DNA from: JAQTNA01 sp043743785
GTDB taxonomy: Bacteria > Pseudomonadota > Gammaproteobacteria > Burkholderiales > Rhodocyclaceae
Direction of reading: 5' to 3'
NCBI GenBank assembly: GCA_043743785.1
Contig: JAYTVW010000078.1
Span: 1 to 61,038 of the forward strand
DNA length: 61,038 nt
How positions within the stretch are numbered: position 1 is the first letter of the stretch; every line of letters starts with the position of its first letter. The translations under genes were made by a program, and so were the position numbers. Positions 15,050 through 23,481 of the stretch are shown here, in pieces. The notes beneath the pieces were generated by a model, which was not told the DNA's origin, did not search any database, and was given only the letters and a program-made list of their open reading frames with translations.

Positions 15050-15397
15050 GTGGTCAAGGGCATCCTTCTCAACCTCGGCGGCACCGATTACATCGTGCCG
15101 CCTCTCACCCTGGGCGCCCTGGAAGAACTCCAGGACCGCATCCAGGCCTTCGACGGGTCCCTTTCGCCGGCCTCCATGGGCATCGTCATCGATGCCGCCC
15201 ACCGGGCGCTCAAGCGCAACTACCCGGAGATCACCCGGGCCACCGTGGCCGATTCCATTGATGTAGCCGATTTTGGCGAAATCATGGCCGCCGTCATGGA
15301 TGTGGGCGGCCTCAAGCGCAAGGAGGCCGAAGCAAAAAACGCACGGCCCCCGGTACCGCCGGGGGAGACGACTGGGACGGGCTCTTCGCCTGGCTAG
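15050..15397 (+). CDS. Tail assembly chaperone G (unshifted product), 115 aa
   Basis: This is the short, abundant form of the tail chaperone. The start is GTG, two bases after the tail tube stop. The body is a small helical domain (YIVPPLTLGALEELQDRIQA, residues 14 onward, then ADFGEIMAAVMDVGGLKR). Past the slippery site the zero frame encodes a proline/glycine tail and stops at 15395-15397. By analogy to lambda gpG it binds the tape measure protein and recruits tube subunits. Confidence 0.8.
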   Translation: MVKGILLNLGGTDYIVPPLTLGALEELQDRIQAFDGSLSPASMGIVIDAAHRALKRNYPEITRATVADSIDVADFGEIMAAVMDVGGLKRKEAEAKNARPPVPPGETTGTGSSPG

Positions 15398-15684
15398 TCA
15401 CCGTCACCGGCTGGCGCTGGGACCAGGTCCGCGAAGACCTGGACCTGGTCCGGCTGCAGGCGCTGACCAAGGCATGGAAAACCACGCCGCCGCCCGCCCT
15501 GCAATTGGCCCGCATCGCCGCCTTCCTCGGCATCAAGACGGAAGACCCGGGCCAGGCTGTTGAACAGGAAACCCCGGCGGAAGCCGATCCGGAAGCCCTG
15601 GCCCACGGCCTGGGCCTGCCGGTCTTTCACGGTGCTAAGCGCCAAATGATGACCGCCGAAGAATACCTGGCCCTGCGGGCCTGA
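15050..15684 (+). CDS. Tail assembly chaperone GT, made by -1 frameshift, about 211 aa
   Basis: Ribosomes shifting back one base at 15334-15340 continue in a frame that stays open to TGA at 15682-15684. The T part starts KKRTAPGTAGGDDWDG and includes LFAWLVTVTGWRWDQVREDL and LARIAAFLGIK, typical of gpT-like and GTA chaperone C-terminal parts. There is no independent start for it. As in lambda, the GT/G ratio set by the shift should control tail assembly. The long tape measure gene follows by 13 bases. Confidence 0.8.
15334..15365 (+). promoter_or_regulatory. Programmed -1 frameshift signal (slippery heptamer plus hairpin)
   Basis: A_AAA_AAC occupies 15334-15340 in the correct zero-frame phase (gcA AAA AAC). 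Six bases later a perfect 7-bp hairpin CCCCCGG (15347-15353) / CCGGGGG (15359-15365) with a five-base loop can stall the ribosome. The spacing, phase and stem are those of a textbook frameshift signal. Confidence 0.85.
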
Positions 15685-15697
15685 CGGAGAAAGCAAC

Positions 15698-18415
15698 ATG
15701 GGCATGAATACAGACGGAACAGTCAGCGTTGGGCTAGATGCCACGGCGCTGGAAGCGGGCCTCAAGTCCGCCCATGCGGCGGTGCAAGACTCCATGGGGA
15801 AAATGAAAGCCTCGCTGAATGGCATCGGCGATGTATTCAAGGATGTCCAGGGGAAATTCCTCGCCTTTACCGCCGTCATGGCCGGCGGCGCCGCCTTCAA
15901 GCAGTTCATCGGCACCGCCACGGATGTCACCAAAGAAGCCGTGGGTCTGGGCAAAGCCCTGGGCATTTCTGCCACTGACGCCTCGGTGTGGTCTGTGGCC
16001 ATGGCCCGGGTCGGTGTCAGTGCCGACCAGGTCAAGGCCGCCACCAGCAAGATCGCCCAAGGGATTCTCAAAAACGAAGGGTCCTTTAAGTCTTTGGGTG
16101 TCGCAACGCGGGAATCCGATGGGAGCTTGAGAAACAGCGCCGACATCATGTTGGACGTTAACGAAAAGCTCCTCAAATTCAAGGAGGGCACCAACCGCAA
16201 CGCGGAAGGCATAAAGATTTACGGAAAAGCCTGGGGTGATGTGCAAGGCACGCTCAAGCTCAGCCGCGACCTCATGAAGGAAAGCGAGGCGCGGGCGGCG
16301 GCGCTTGGGCTGGTTGTTGGTCAAGAGAACGTCGACGCACTTGCCAAGTATCGCCGCAACATGGCCGACTCCAATGAGGTCGTGAAAGCCTTCGGCAACG
16401 TCATCGGCCAGGCCCTCTTGCCGGAATTCAACAAAATGGGTGGCTGGCTTTCCGATGCCGGCCCGGTGGCCGTCCAGGGCATGCGGGCTGTCATGGATGC
16501 ACTCATGGCCTCCTGGCAAGCCATCAAGGACACCATCGCCGCCGTCGTCGGCCCCATGGTGGATGGCATCAAGTGGCTGGGCCAGACCATCAGCGGAACC
16601 ATGGGCGGCGAAGCCCCCACGGCCATGGAAGTATTCCGCAACGTCCTGCGCATCGTGGAAGTGGCCTTCATTGGCTTCCGCACAGGCGTCCAGGAAGTCA
16701 TGGCCATCGTCAAGCTGGAATTGACCGCCGCCGGCAATTGGCTCAAGACCTTCGCCCTGGTGGCGGATCGTGCGCTGCACCTGGACATGGCCGGCGCCAA
16801 GGCCGCCTGGAAAGCCGGCGTGGATGAAAACGTCAAGATCGTCAAGGCTGGCATCAAGGAAATTGTGGACGTGGCGACCAAAGGCGCCGCCGACATGAAC
16901 AAGGCCCTCCTCGACCCCATCGGCGCCGCGCCGAAGACCACTGCAACCAAACTCAACAAGTCCGGCAAGGGCTCCGACGGGAAAGACCCGGCGGCGGCCA
17001 AGGAAAACCTGGTTTCAGGGTGGCAGGCCGCTCTGGAGAAAATCAAGATGGAGCAGGGGCAGGCCGCCCTGGATGAGGGCCACTATTACGAAATGAGCAA
17101 GGCCCAGGAAAAGGCCTATTGGGATGCCAAGATTGCCCTGACTGCGGCCGGCAGCAAGGAGCGCACGTCGGTAGAACAAAAGTCCTATGCGCTGGGTGTG
17201 GCCATCCAGAAAGACAAGTTCGACGCCGAGATCGCGTCCTACAAAACGGGCGAGGAAGCCGCCGGCCATGCCCTGCAAGCAAAGCTGGCCTATGCCAACG
17301 CGGAGCTAGCCAAGACCGTCGATATGTACCAGGGCCAAGGCAAGGCCGTGGAAGAAGCCCGCGCCCACGTCATCAAGGTGGGGCGCGAGATCGCCGCGCA
17401 GAAGCTGGCCCTCTCCAACGAAGTCGCCGGCCGGGAGCGCGCCAACCGGGCCGCGCACCTTGACCAGTTGCAGCAGGACGCAACCTATCAAGAGCAGCTT
17501 GGGCTTATCACGAAGGCGCAACTGCTCCAGATGGAACAGAAGTTCGCCGCTGACCGCGTGAAGATCGAAGCGGACGCGGTGCAGGCCGAAATCGAGATGG
17601 TCAAGGGCACGACGAAAGACCCCGTGGCCCTGGAGAAGCTGGAAAGCAAACTGCAGGAGATTCGCGCCAAGTACAGCCTGCAGGCCGGGCAGCTTTCCAA
17701 GAGCCTGTCGCTGGAACAGCAGAAACCTATGATGGCCCTGGCGCAGACCATGGAGCAGAGCTTCGGCGCCGCCATCAACGGCATGATTCTGAAAACCATG
17801 ACGCTGAAGCAAGCCATGGGCAGCATCTTCAAGTCGATTTTCGCCACCTTCATGGATGAAATGGTCGCCAAGCCCCTGGCGGGTATGGCCGCCCGCATGT
17901 TCAAGGAAACTGCCCTTTACAAGGCCCTTTCCGCCTTCAAGATCACAACCCTGCTGGGCGAGAAAACCGCCGAAGCCGGCGCCGATGCCGCCACCTTGGC
18001 CGGCAACACCGTCCTTGCCCAAAGCGCCGCCGGCCTTGCCGCTACCAATGCCATGGCCTCCGTTGCCGCCATCCCCGTTGTCGGGTGGGCCATGGCCCCC
18101 GGCGTTGGCGCTACCACCTACGGCATCGCCGAAGGTTTCGCCGCCATGGCCAGCGCGTCCGGTGGCTATGACATCCCGGCCGGTATCAATCCGATGACCC
18201 AGTTGCACCAGGAAGAGATGGTCCTCCCTGCCCACCTGGCCAATGCCGTGCGCAGTATGGCGGCAGGCGGTGGAGCAGGGCAGGGCGACGTCCATTTCCA
18301 CGCCCATGGCCTGGTGGACAAGGCCGGGGTGGAGACCTTCTTCAAGACCCATGGCCCGGTGCTGGCCCGCGAGATGCGCCGCCAGGCCCGCAACTTCGCC
18401 CCGACGAATGCCTGA
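15698..18415 (+). CDS. Tail tape measure protein, 905 aa
   Basis: It sets tail length and helps DNA passage. The N-terminal ~100 residues and the GMNTDGTVSVGLDATALEAGLKSA start are typical of tape measures with alternating helices. A hydrophobic domain lies around residues 250-330 (PVAVQGMRAVMDALMASWQA..., VVGPMVDGIKWLG). A long coiled-coil part follows (about 430-680), rich in E, K, Q and A. The C-terminus is glycine/alanine-rich (IPVVGWAMAPGVGATTYG) and ends in a charged helix. At about 1.5 Å per residue this predicts a tail of roughly 135 nm (family rule of thumb). Confidence 0.9.
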   Translation: MGMNTDGTVSVGLDATALEAGLKSAHAAVQDSMGKMKASLNGIGDVFKDVQGKFLAFTAVMAGGAAFKQFIGTATDVTKEAVGLGKALGISATDASVWSVAMARVGVSADQVKAATSKIAQGILKNEGSFKSLGVATRESDGSLRNSADIMLDVNEKLLKFKEGTNRNAEGIKIYGKAWGDVQGTLKLSRDLMKESEARAAALGLVVGQENVDALAKYRRNMADSNEVVKAFGNVIGQALLPEFNKMGGWLSDAGPVAVQGMRAVMDALMASWQAIKDTIAAVVGPMVDGIKWLGQTISGTMGGEAPTAMEVFRNVLRIVEVAFIGFRTGVQEVMAIVKLELTAAGNWLKTFALVADRALHLDMAGAKAAWKAGVDENVKIVKAGIKEIVDVATKGAADMNKALLDPIGAAPKTTATKLNKSGKGSDGKDPAAAKENLVSGWQAALEKIKMEQGQAALDEGHYYEMSKAQEKAYWDAKIALTAAGSKERTSVEQKSYALGVAIQKDKFDAEIASYKTGEEAAGHALQAKLAYANAELAKTVDMYQGQGKAVEEARAHVIKVGREIAAQKLALSNEVAGRERANRAAHLDQLQQDATYQEQLGLITKAQLLQMEQKFAADRVKIEADAVQAEIEMVKGTTKDPVALEKLESKLQEIRAKYSLQAGQLSKSLSLEQQKPMMALAQTMEQSFGAAINGMILKTMTLKQAMGSIFKSIFATFMDEMVAKPLAGMAARMFKETALYKALSAFKITTLLGEKTAEAGADAATLAGNTVLAQSAAGLAATNAMASVAAIPVVGWAMAPGVGATTYGIAEGFAAMASASGGYDIPAGINPMTQLHQEEMVLPAHLANAVRSMAAGGGAGQGDVHFHAHGLVDKAGVETFFKTHGPVLAREMRRQARNFAPTNA

Positions 18416-18424
18416 CCCCGCGCC

Positions 18425-19039
18425 ATGAGTAACGCCATCTTCCCCGCGCTCCCCGGCCTCAAACTTGACGCCAGCATGGCGCCGCGTTTCAACACCGGCC
18501 TGCAGGAGTCCGTCAGCGGCCGCGAAGCTCGCGCCGCCCTCATGGCCTATCCCAAGTGGAGCATCGGCCTGTCCGTCGAATTCCTGCGCGCCGGCAATGC
18601 CGGCGTGGAACTCCAGACCCTGGAGGGATGCTTCCTGCAGATGCGTGGGCGCTGGGATTCCTTCCTGTTGGCCGTGCCCAACCACGATACCGTTGCCGCC
18701 CAGGCCTTCGGCACGGGCGATGGCGCCAACAAGATTTTCCAGCTGGTTCGCACTCTCGGCGCCGGCGGCTTCGGCTTTACCGAGCCGGTGCAGAACCCCA
18801 ACACCGTCACCAACGTCAGCGCCAACGGCGTCACCGTGTCCGGCGGCTACAGCATCGGCAGCACCGGCCTGCTGACCTTCGTCACCGCGCCCGCCGCCGG
18901 GGTTGCCCTGACCTGGTCCGGCACCTATTACCACCGGGTGCGCTGGGACTACGACCAGGCCGAGTTCGCCCGCTTCCTCACCGATCTGTATGAGCTGAAG
19001 TCCGTCAAGCTCGTCGGCGCCCCGGGGAATCGCGTATGA
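18425..19039 (+). CDS. Distal tail protein, DUF2460 family, 204 aa
   Basis: It belongs to the DUF2460 family (gene transfer agent ORF12 type), part of the distal tail hub. Visible family features: an IFPALPGLKLDASMAPRFNT start, a YPKWSIGLSVEFLR strand, MRGRWDSFLLAVPND-like core (here LLAVPNHDTVAAQAFGTGDG) and a C-terminal RVRWDYDQAEFARFLTDLYE. It overlaps the next gene by ATGA. The run DUF2460, DUF2163, NlpC/P60, tail tip is the same as in gene transfer agents and many siphoviruses. Confidence 0.85.
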   Translation: MSNAIFPALPGLKLDASMAPRFNTGLQESVSGREARAALMAYPKWSIGLSVEFLRAGNAGVELQTLEGCFLQMRGRWDSFLLAVPNHDTVAAQAFGTGDGANKIFQLVRTLGAGGFGFTEPVQNPNTVTNVSANGVTVSGGYSIGSTGLLTFVTAPAAGVALTWSGTYYHRVRWDYDQAEFARFLTDLYELKSVKLVGAPGNRV

Positions 19040-19887
19040 AAACCCACACGCCCGCCCTGACGGCCCACCTCGCCACCGGCGGCCCCTTCATCATGGCTGA
19101 CCTCTATACCCTGTGGCTCGCCTCCGGCCTCGTCCTGCGCTGGACAAGCTTCGACGTCCCCCTGATCTGGGGCGGCGCCACCTTCAGCGCCGACGGCCCG
19201 GTCCTCAAGCGCGGCAATACCCGCATCGTGCTGGGACTGGAGGTGGACACCCTCGACCTCACCCTTTACCCCCGTGCCAGCGACCTCATCAACGGCCTGC
19301 CTCTGCTGCAGGCCGCCCGGGCCGGCGCCTTCGACGGCTGCATGCTGCGTCTCGAAAGAGCCTTCCTCACCCCGGCGTTCGCTGTCATCGGCACCGACAA
19401 GCGCTTTTACGGCCGCTTCGCCGACCTGGACGCCACCCGCCAGGAAATCGCCATCCGCGTGAATAGCCCGGTTGAGCAGCTCAATATCCAGTTGCCCAAG
19501 AACCTCGTCAGCGCCGGCTGCCACCTGGTGCTGTATGGCCCCGCCTGCGGCCTCAACCGCGTGGCCTGGAGCCGTGCCGCCACCGTCGCCGCCGGCAGCA
19601 CCCGCAGCCTCCTGAATTGCGGCCTGGCCTGGGCCGCCCGGCATTTCGAGCGCGGCTATGTCGAGATGACCAGCGGCGACATGGCCGGCGTCAAGCGCAC
19701 CGTCAAAAGCTACAGCCCCGGCGTGGTGGTTCTCCAGTCCCCCCTGCCGGCTACTCCGGCCATGGGCGACAGCTTCCAGGCCTACCCGGGCTGCGATAAG
19801 CAGATGCCCACCTGCGACGACAAGTTCGGCAACCTGGGCCGCTTCCGTGGCATGCCCTTCGTGCCTGTGCCGGAGACCGCCGTATGA
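19036..19887 (+). CDS. Distal tail protein, DUF2163 / phage BR0599 family, 283 aa
   Basis: This protein matches the gene transfer agent ORF13-type tail hub. The N-terminal DUF2163 part has LYTLWLASGLVLRWTSFDV and LEVDTLDLTLYPR. The C-terminal BR0599 part has CHLVLYGPACGLNR, a typical FERGYVEMTSGDMAG segment and a cysteine-rich end (YPGCDKQMPTCDDKFGN), where conserved cysteines bind metal in relatives. ATGA overlaps on both sides. It probably links the tail tube to the tip protein. Confidence 0.85.
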   Translation: MKTHTPALTAHLATGGPFIMADLYTLWLASGLVLRWTSFDVPLIWGGATFSADGPVLKRGNTRIVLGLEVDTLDLTLYPRASDLINGLPLLQAARAGAFDGCMLRLERAFLTPAFAVIGTDKRFYGRFADLDATRQEIAIRVNSPVEQLNIQLPKNLVSAGCHLVLYGPACGLNRVAWSRAATVAAGSTRSLLNCGLAWAARHFERGYVEMTSGDMAGVKRTVKSYSPGVVVLQSPLPATPAMGDSFQAYPGCDKQMPTCDDKFGNLGRFRGMPFVPVPETAV

Positions 19888-20339
19888 CCGCCGGCCACCG
19901 CTCCGCCATTGTCCTCGAAGCCCGCAGCTGGCTCGGCACGCCCTTCCACCATGAGGCCAGGGTGAAACATGCCGGAGTGGATTGCCTGCAACTCCTCGTC
20001 GGCGTGTATGCCGCCGTCGGCCTGCTCCCCGACCTCGATACGCCCCATTACTCCCCCGACTGGCATCTGCACCAGACTGAGGAGCTGTACCTCGACGGCA
20101 TCCGCCAGTACTGCGACCTGCTGCCGGCCAGCGAACTCCCCCAGCCCGGCGATATCGCCATGTTTCGTTACGGCCACCAGGCTGCCCACGGCGCCATTGT
20201 CATCGAGTGGCCCACCATTTGCCACGCCTGGCGCGATGCCGGCCGCGTCGTGCTCTCGGACGCCACTTCCGGCCCCCTGGCCCGCCGCCTGGTTGGCTTC
20301 TGGCGCCTCAAGACATTGACCGCAGGGGAGGGCGCATGA
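19884..20339 (+). CDS. NlpC/P60-like tail-associated peptidase, 151 aa
   Basis: This is a papain-fold cell-wall peptidase at the tail tip, which may open peptidoglycan during DNA entry. Catalytic pattern: C34 in AGVDCLQLL, H102 in AAHGAIV and a further polar residue around H114. An N-terminal IVLEARSWLGTPFHHEARVK segment is the classic NlpC/P60 lead-in. The length equals that of gene transfer agent ORF14. It overlaps the preceding and following genes by ATGA. Confidence 0.88.
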   Translation: MTAGHRSAIVLEARSWLGTPFHHEARVKHAGVDCLQLLVGVYAAVGLLPDLDTPHYSPDWHLHQTEELYLDGIRQYCDLLPASELPQPGDIAMFRYGHQAAHGAIVIEWPTICHAWRDAGRVVLSDATSGPLARRLVGFWRLKTLTAGEGA

Positions 20340-22648
20340 GCGGCATTTTTGGCGGCGCCGCCTCGACGCCCGTCACCGACAACCCCCCGGCCTCCGGCGT
20401 CAGCTTCCAATCGAGCTGCTACGGCAAGCCCGTGCCCCTGGTCTTCGGCCGTAATCGCCTCGCGCCGAATCTCCTCGACTACATGGATTTTGTGGCCATC
20501 CCCCACACCTCCAGCCAGAGCGCGGGCGGAAAGGGTGGCGGTGGCGGATCTGCTTCCAGCACCACTTACACTTATCAAGCCAGCCTGATCTTCATGCTCT
20601 GTGAAGGCCCGGCTACCGACGTCGGCACCGCCTGGATCAACAAGACCACCGAGGACACCGGCGACGCCTTCACCGTCGCCCTCGGCACCTACGGCCAGGC
20701 GCCCTGGTCCTACGTGGCCGGCGCCCACCCGGAGCGCGCCCTGGGCTACAGCGGCATCTGTACCGTCGCCGCCAACGCCTACAACCTGGGCAGCAGCGCC
20801 AGCCTTCCCCAGCACAACTTTGAAGTGGCCGGCTTCTACCCCCTGAGCGCTGGCACGGGGGTCTGGGATGCGGACCCCCGGGACATCATCACCGGCCTCC
20901 TCACCGATCCAAACTGGGGCGCCGGCTTCACTGCCTCCTGGGTCGGCGACCTGTCCGCCTACTCCGCCTCCTGCCGCGCTGCCGGCCTGCTCCTCTCGCC
21001 GGTCTATGAGTCCGCCGCCTCCGCCGCATCCATGGTCACCGACATCGTCGGCCTCACCAATGCCGGCATCTATTTCAGCGAGGAACTGCTCAAGATCGTG
21101 CCCTACGGCGACACCGCCGTCACCGGCCACGGCGTCACCTACACCCCGGCCCTGGACCCGGTGGCCTACCTCACCGACGACGACTATCTGGATCAGGTGG
21201 CGCCCGTGCGCGTCAAGCGTAACGCCGTGCCCGTGGTCGGCTCCGGCAGTGCAGACGCCTGCAATCAGGTATCCCTCGAATACCTGGACCGTGCCGACGC
21301 CTACAACACCGCCACCGTCACCGCCGAGGATCTGGCGGCCATTGAGGATCAGGGCCTGCGCCCCATGTCCGCCGTCACCGCCCACCAGATCGCCGACAGC
21401 ACCGTGGCTCAGGCCGTTGCCGACATCCTCTGCAGCCGCTCCGTCAATGTGCGTGGGCAATACATCACCCAGGTGGGCTGGGCCTTCTGCGGCATCGAGC
21501 CCACCGACATCATCTGCCTCACCGATACTGCCCTCGGCCTCAATGCCTACCCCGTGCGCGTGCTATCAAGCGAGGAAGACGATGCCGGCGCCATCACCCT
21601 GACTTGTGAGGATGCCCCCGCCGGCGCCTTCAGCCATGTTGCCGTGACGGCGCCATCCCCGGGGGGCTACGCCGCCGACTGGAACGCCGCCCCGGGCGAC
21701 ATCGCCGACCCGGTCATCTTCGAGGCGCCCTATGCCTTGGCCGGTGGCGCCGGGCTGGAAGTCTGGCTCGGCGTCTCCGGGGCATCGGCCAACTGGGGCG
21801 GCTCCGACGTCTGGTGCAGCCTCGACGGCACCTCCTACCAGCGCATCGGCACGGTCACAAACCCCGCCCGCATCGGCCACCTCACCGCCGCCCTAACCGC
21901 CACCAGCACCGGCCCCCTGGCCCTGCACCTGGACGGACTCGGTGGCCAACTCCTCTCCGGCACGGCAGACACCGCCGCCGCCCTGCAGACCCTGCTCTAT
22001 GTCGGTGGTGCCGATCCCGAGTTCATGGCTTACCAGACCGCCGCCCTCACCAGCGCCAACGCCTACAGCCTCACTGGCCTGGTGCGAGGTGCCTACGGCA
22101 GCGCGGAGGCTATCCACGCCAGCGGCGCCCCGCTGGTCCGCCTGGACGAGGCCGTTGTCTCCTCCGGGCCGCTGGATCTGGCCCTCATCGGCAAGACCAT
22201 CCACTTCAAGTTCACGAGCTTCAACGTCTTTGGCAGCGGCCGCCAGTCCCTCGCCGATGTCGTCGCCTGGGACTACACGATCTCCGGCGAGCAGGCCACC
22301 GGCAACGCCGTCAGCGGCCTCACCGCCGTGGCCGTGACCGGCTCCGACGTGCTGACCCAGCTCTCCTGGACCGCCAGCCCGGGCGCCGAGCATTACATCA
22401 TCGACCAGGCCGACAGCAGCGCCGGCACCCTGGTCTGGCAGCGCACCGGCCACACCCAGGCCACCACCTGGGCCGATAGTTCGCTGTTTGGCGGCGCCAC
22501 CATCTACCGCGTCGCTGCAGTGCGGGCCTTGGCGGGCAGTTACAGCGCCAGCGCTTACCTCAGCGTCGGCGCCATCAACATCTGGCCCGCCACAGACGCT
22601 GAAAACTTCTGGCCCGCTTCCGATTCCGACAACCTTTGGCCCGCATAA
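20336..22648 (+). CDS. Tail tip / host-specificity protein, Phage-tail_3 type, 770 aa
   Basis: I start it at ATG 20336 (ATGA overlap) instead of an upstream in-frame codon that would run through the peptidase gene. The first ~60 residues include VSFQSSCYGKPVPLVFGRNR, typical of GTA/Phage-tail_3 hub proteins. A glycine-rich loop is followed by beta-rich hub domains (to about 480). The C-terminal part looks like a fibronectin-III domain (TAVAVTGSDVLTQLSWTASPG..., about 650-745). The end has three near-repeats of NxWPAxDxxN. It builds the tip and likely contacts the receptor or fibres. Confidence 0.8.
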   Translation: MSGIFGGAASTPVTDNPPASGVSFQSSCYGKPVPLVFGRNRLAPNLLDYMDFVAIPHTSSQSAGGKGGGGGSASSTTYTYQASLIFMLCEGPATDVGTAWINKTTEDTGDAFTVALGTYGQAPWSYVAGAHPERALGYSGICTVAANAYNLGSSASLPQHNFEVAGFYPLSAGTGVWDADPRDIITGLLTDPNWGAGFTASWVGDLSAYSASCRAAGLLLSPVYESAASAASMVTDIVGLTNAGIYFSEELLKIVPYGDTAVTGHGVTYTPALDPVAYLTDDDYLDQVAPVRVKRNAVPVVGSGSADACNQVSLEYLDRADAYNTATVTAEDLAAIEDQGLRPMSAVTAHQIADSTVAQAVADILCSRSVNVRGQYITQVGWAFCGIEPTDIICLTDTALGLNAYPVRVLSSEEDDAGAITLTCEDAPAGAFSHVAVTAPSPGGYAADWNAAPGDIADPVIFEAPYALAGGAGLEVWLGVSGASANWGGSDVWCSLDGTSYQRIGTVTNPARIGHLTAALTATSTGPLALHLDGLGGQLLSGTADTAAALQTLLYVGGADPEFMAYQTAALTSANAYSLTGLVRGAYGSAEAIHASGAPLVRLDEAVVSSGPLDLALIGKTIHFKFTSFNVFGSGRQSLADVVAWDYTISGEQATGNAVSGLTAVAVTGSDVLTQLSWTASPGAEHYIIDQADSSAGTLVWQRTGHTQATTWADSSLFGGATIYRVAAVRALAGSYSASAYLSVGAINIWPATDAENFWPASDSDNLWPA

Positions 22649-22658
22649 CGAGGACCCC

Positions 22659-23078
22659 ATGACCACGCCCACCTTCCCCGACGCCACGCCCAACTCCCCC
22701 CGGGATGCCGGCACCTTCGCCACCTGGCTGCTCACCCTTCGTGCCGCAGTCATGGACATCTGGACATACGTGTCTGGACTCAACCCGGTCAAAACCATCA
22801 ACGGCACCGGGCCGGACGGGGCGGGGAATTTCGTTGTAACCGTGCCATCCATATCGGGGCTTGTCCCGAAAGACGCGGGGTCTGTCGGTGTTGGCGCCTT
22901 TTTTGTCGTGGCCTCATTTACATCTTACGGCGCTCCCGGCACTCCTACCTACTCAGCAGGGAGCGTCTATTCCGTAAGCGGGACGAGCCGATGCATATCG
23001 TGTCAATTGTCGGGAGTCTATAGCCCCGCAAACGACGGGACGATGCAGCAGATAACGACGTTTCAGAGGATCGCATGA
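22659..23078 (+). CDS. Hypothetical tail protein, 139 aa
   Basis: It lies between the tail tip gene and a small protein, both in the same operon. The start has PTFPDATPNSPRDAGTFATW, then a hydrophobic helix, a KTINGTGPDGAGNFVVTVP segment (a motif common in phage fibre N-terminal or neck parts) and a serine/glycine-rich beta-like end. The bases of the second half (about 22850-23060) are less GC-rich than neighbours, which hints at recombination in the host-contact module. No family assigned. Confidence 0.5.
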   Translation: MTTPTFPDATPNSPRDAGTFATWLLTLRAAVMDIWTYVSGLNPVKTINGTGPDGAGNFVVTVPSISGLVPKDAGSVGVGAFFVVASFTSYGAPGTPTYSAGSVYSVSGTSRCISCQLSGVYSPANDGTMQQITTFQRIA

Positions 23079-23479
23079 ACATCATCACCGCCCATTCCCC
23101 GGCCTGGCAGAACCCGGAACACACCGCAATCCTCCTCACCGTGGAATTTGAGGGGGCTGGCGAACTACCGTTTTCTGCCACGCCCGACGACACGGAGTCC
23201 CATGGCCGCGAACTCTACGCCCGGGCACTGGCCGGCGAGTTCGGCGCCGTCGCTGAATACGTCGCCCAGGTACCGGATGCCGCCCAGCTCCTGGCCACGT
23301 TCAAACAGCAGGCCCGCGCCGCCCTGTCATCGTCGGATGTCACCGCCCTGCGCTGCTGGAAAGCGGGCGTGGCATTCCCGCCAGAGTGGCATGCCTACTG
23401 CACCGATCTGCGCGTCTGCCTGACCGCTGAGACGCCCTGCGCGCTCCCGGCCCGCCCCGCTTACCCTGCCGGAACCTGA
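23075..23479 (+). CDS. Hypothetical protein, possibly tail-fibre assembly, 134 aa
   Basis: It overlaps the previous stop by ATGA and precedes the fibre gene by two bases. A beta-rich start (HTAILLTVEFEGAGELPFSA) is followed by helices (HGRELYARALAGEFGAVAEY) and a C-terminal RCWKAGVAFPPEWHAYCTDLR, a pattern resembling tail-fibre assembly chaperones whose C-termini carry WPxxWxxYR. I read that as a likely but unproven relation. Confidence 0.5.
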   Translation: MNIITAHSPAWQNPEHTAILLTVEFEGAGELPFSATPDDTESHGRELYARALAGEFGAVAEYVAQVPDAAQLLATFKQQARAALSSSDVTALRCWKAGVAFPPEWHAYCTDLRVCLTAETPCALPARPAYPAGT

Positions 23480-23481
23480 CC

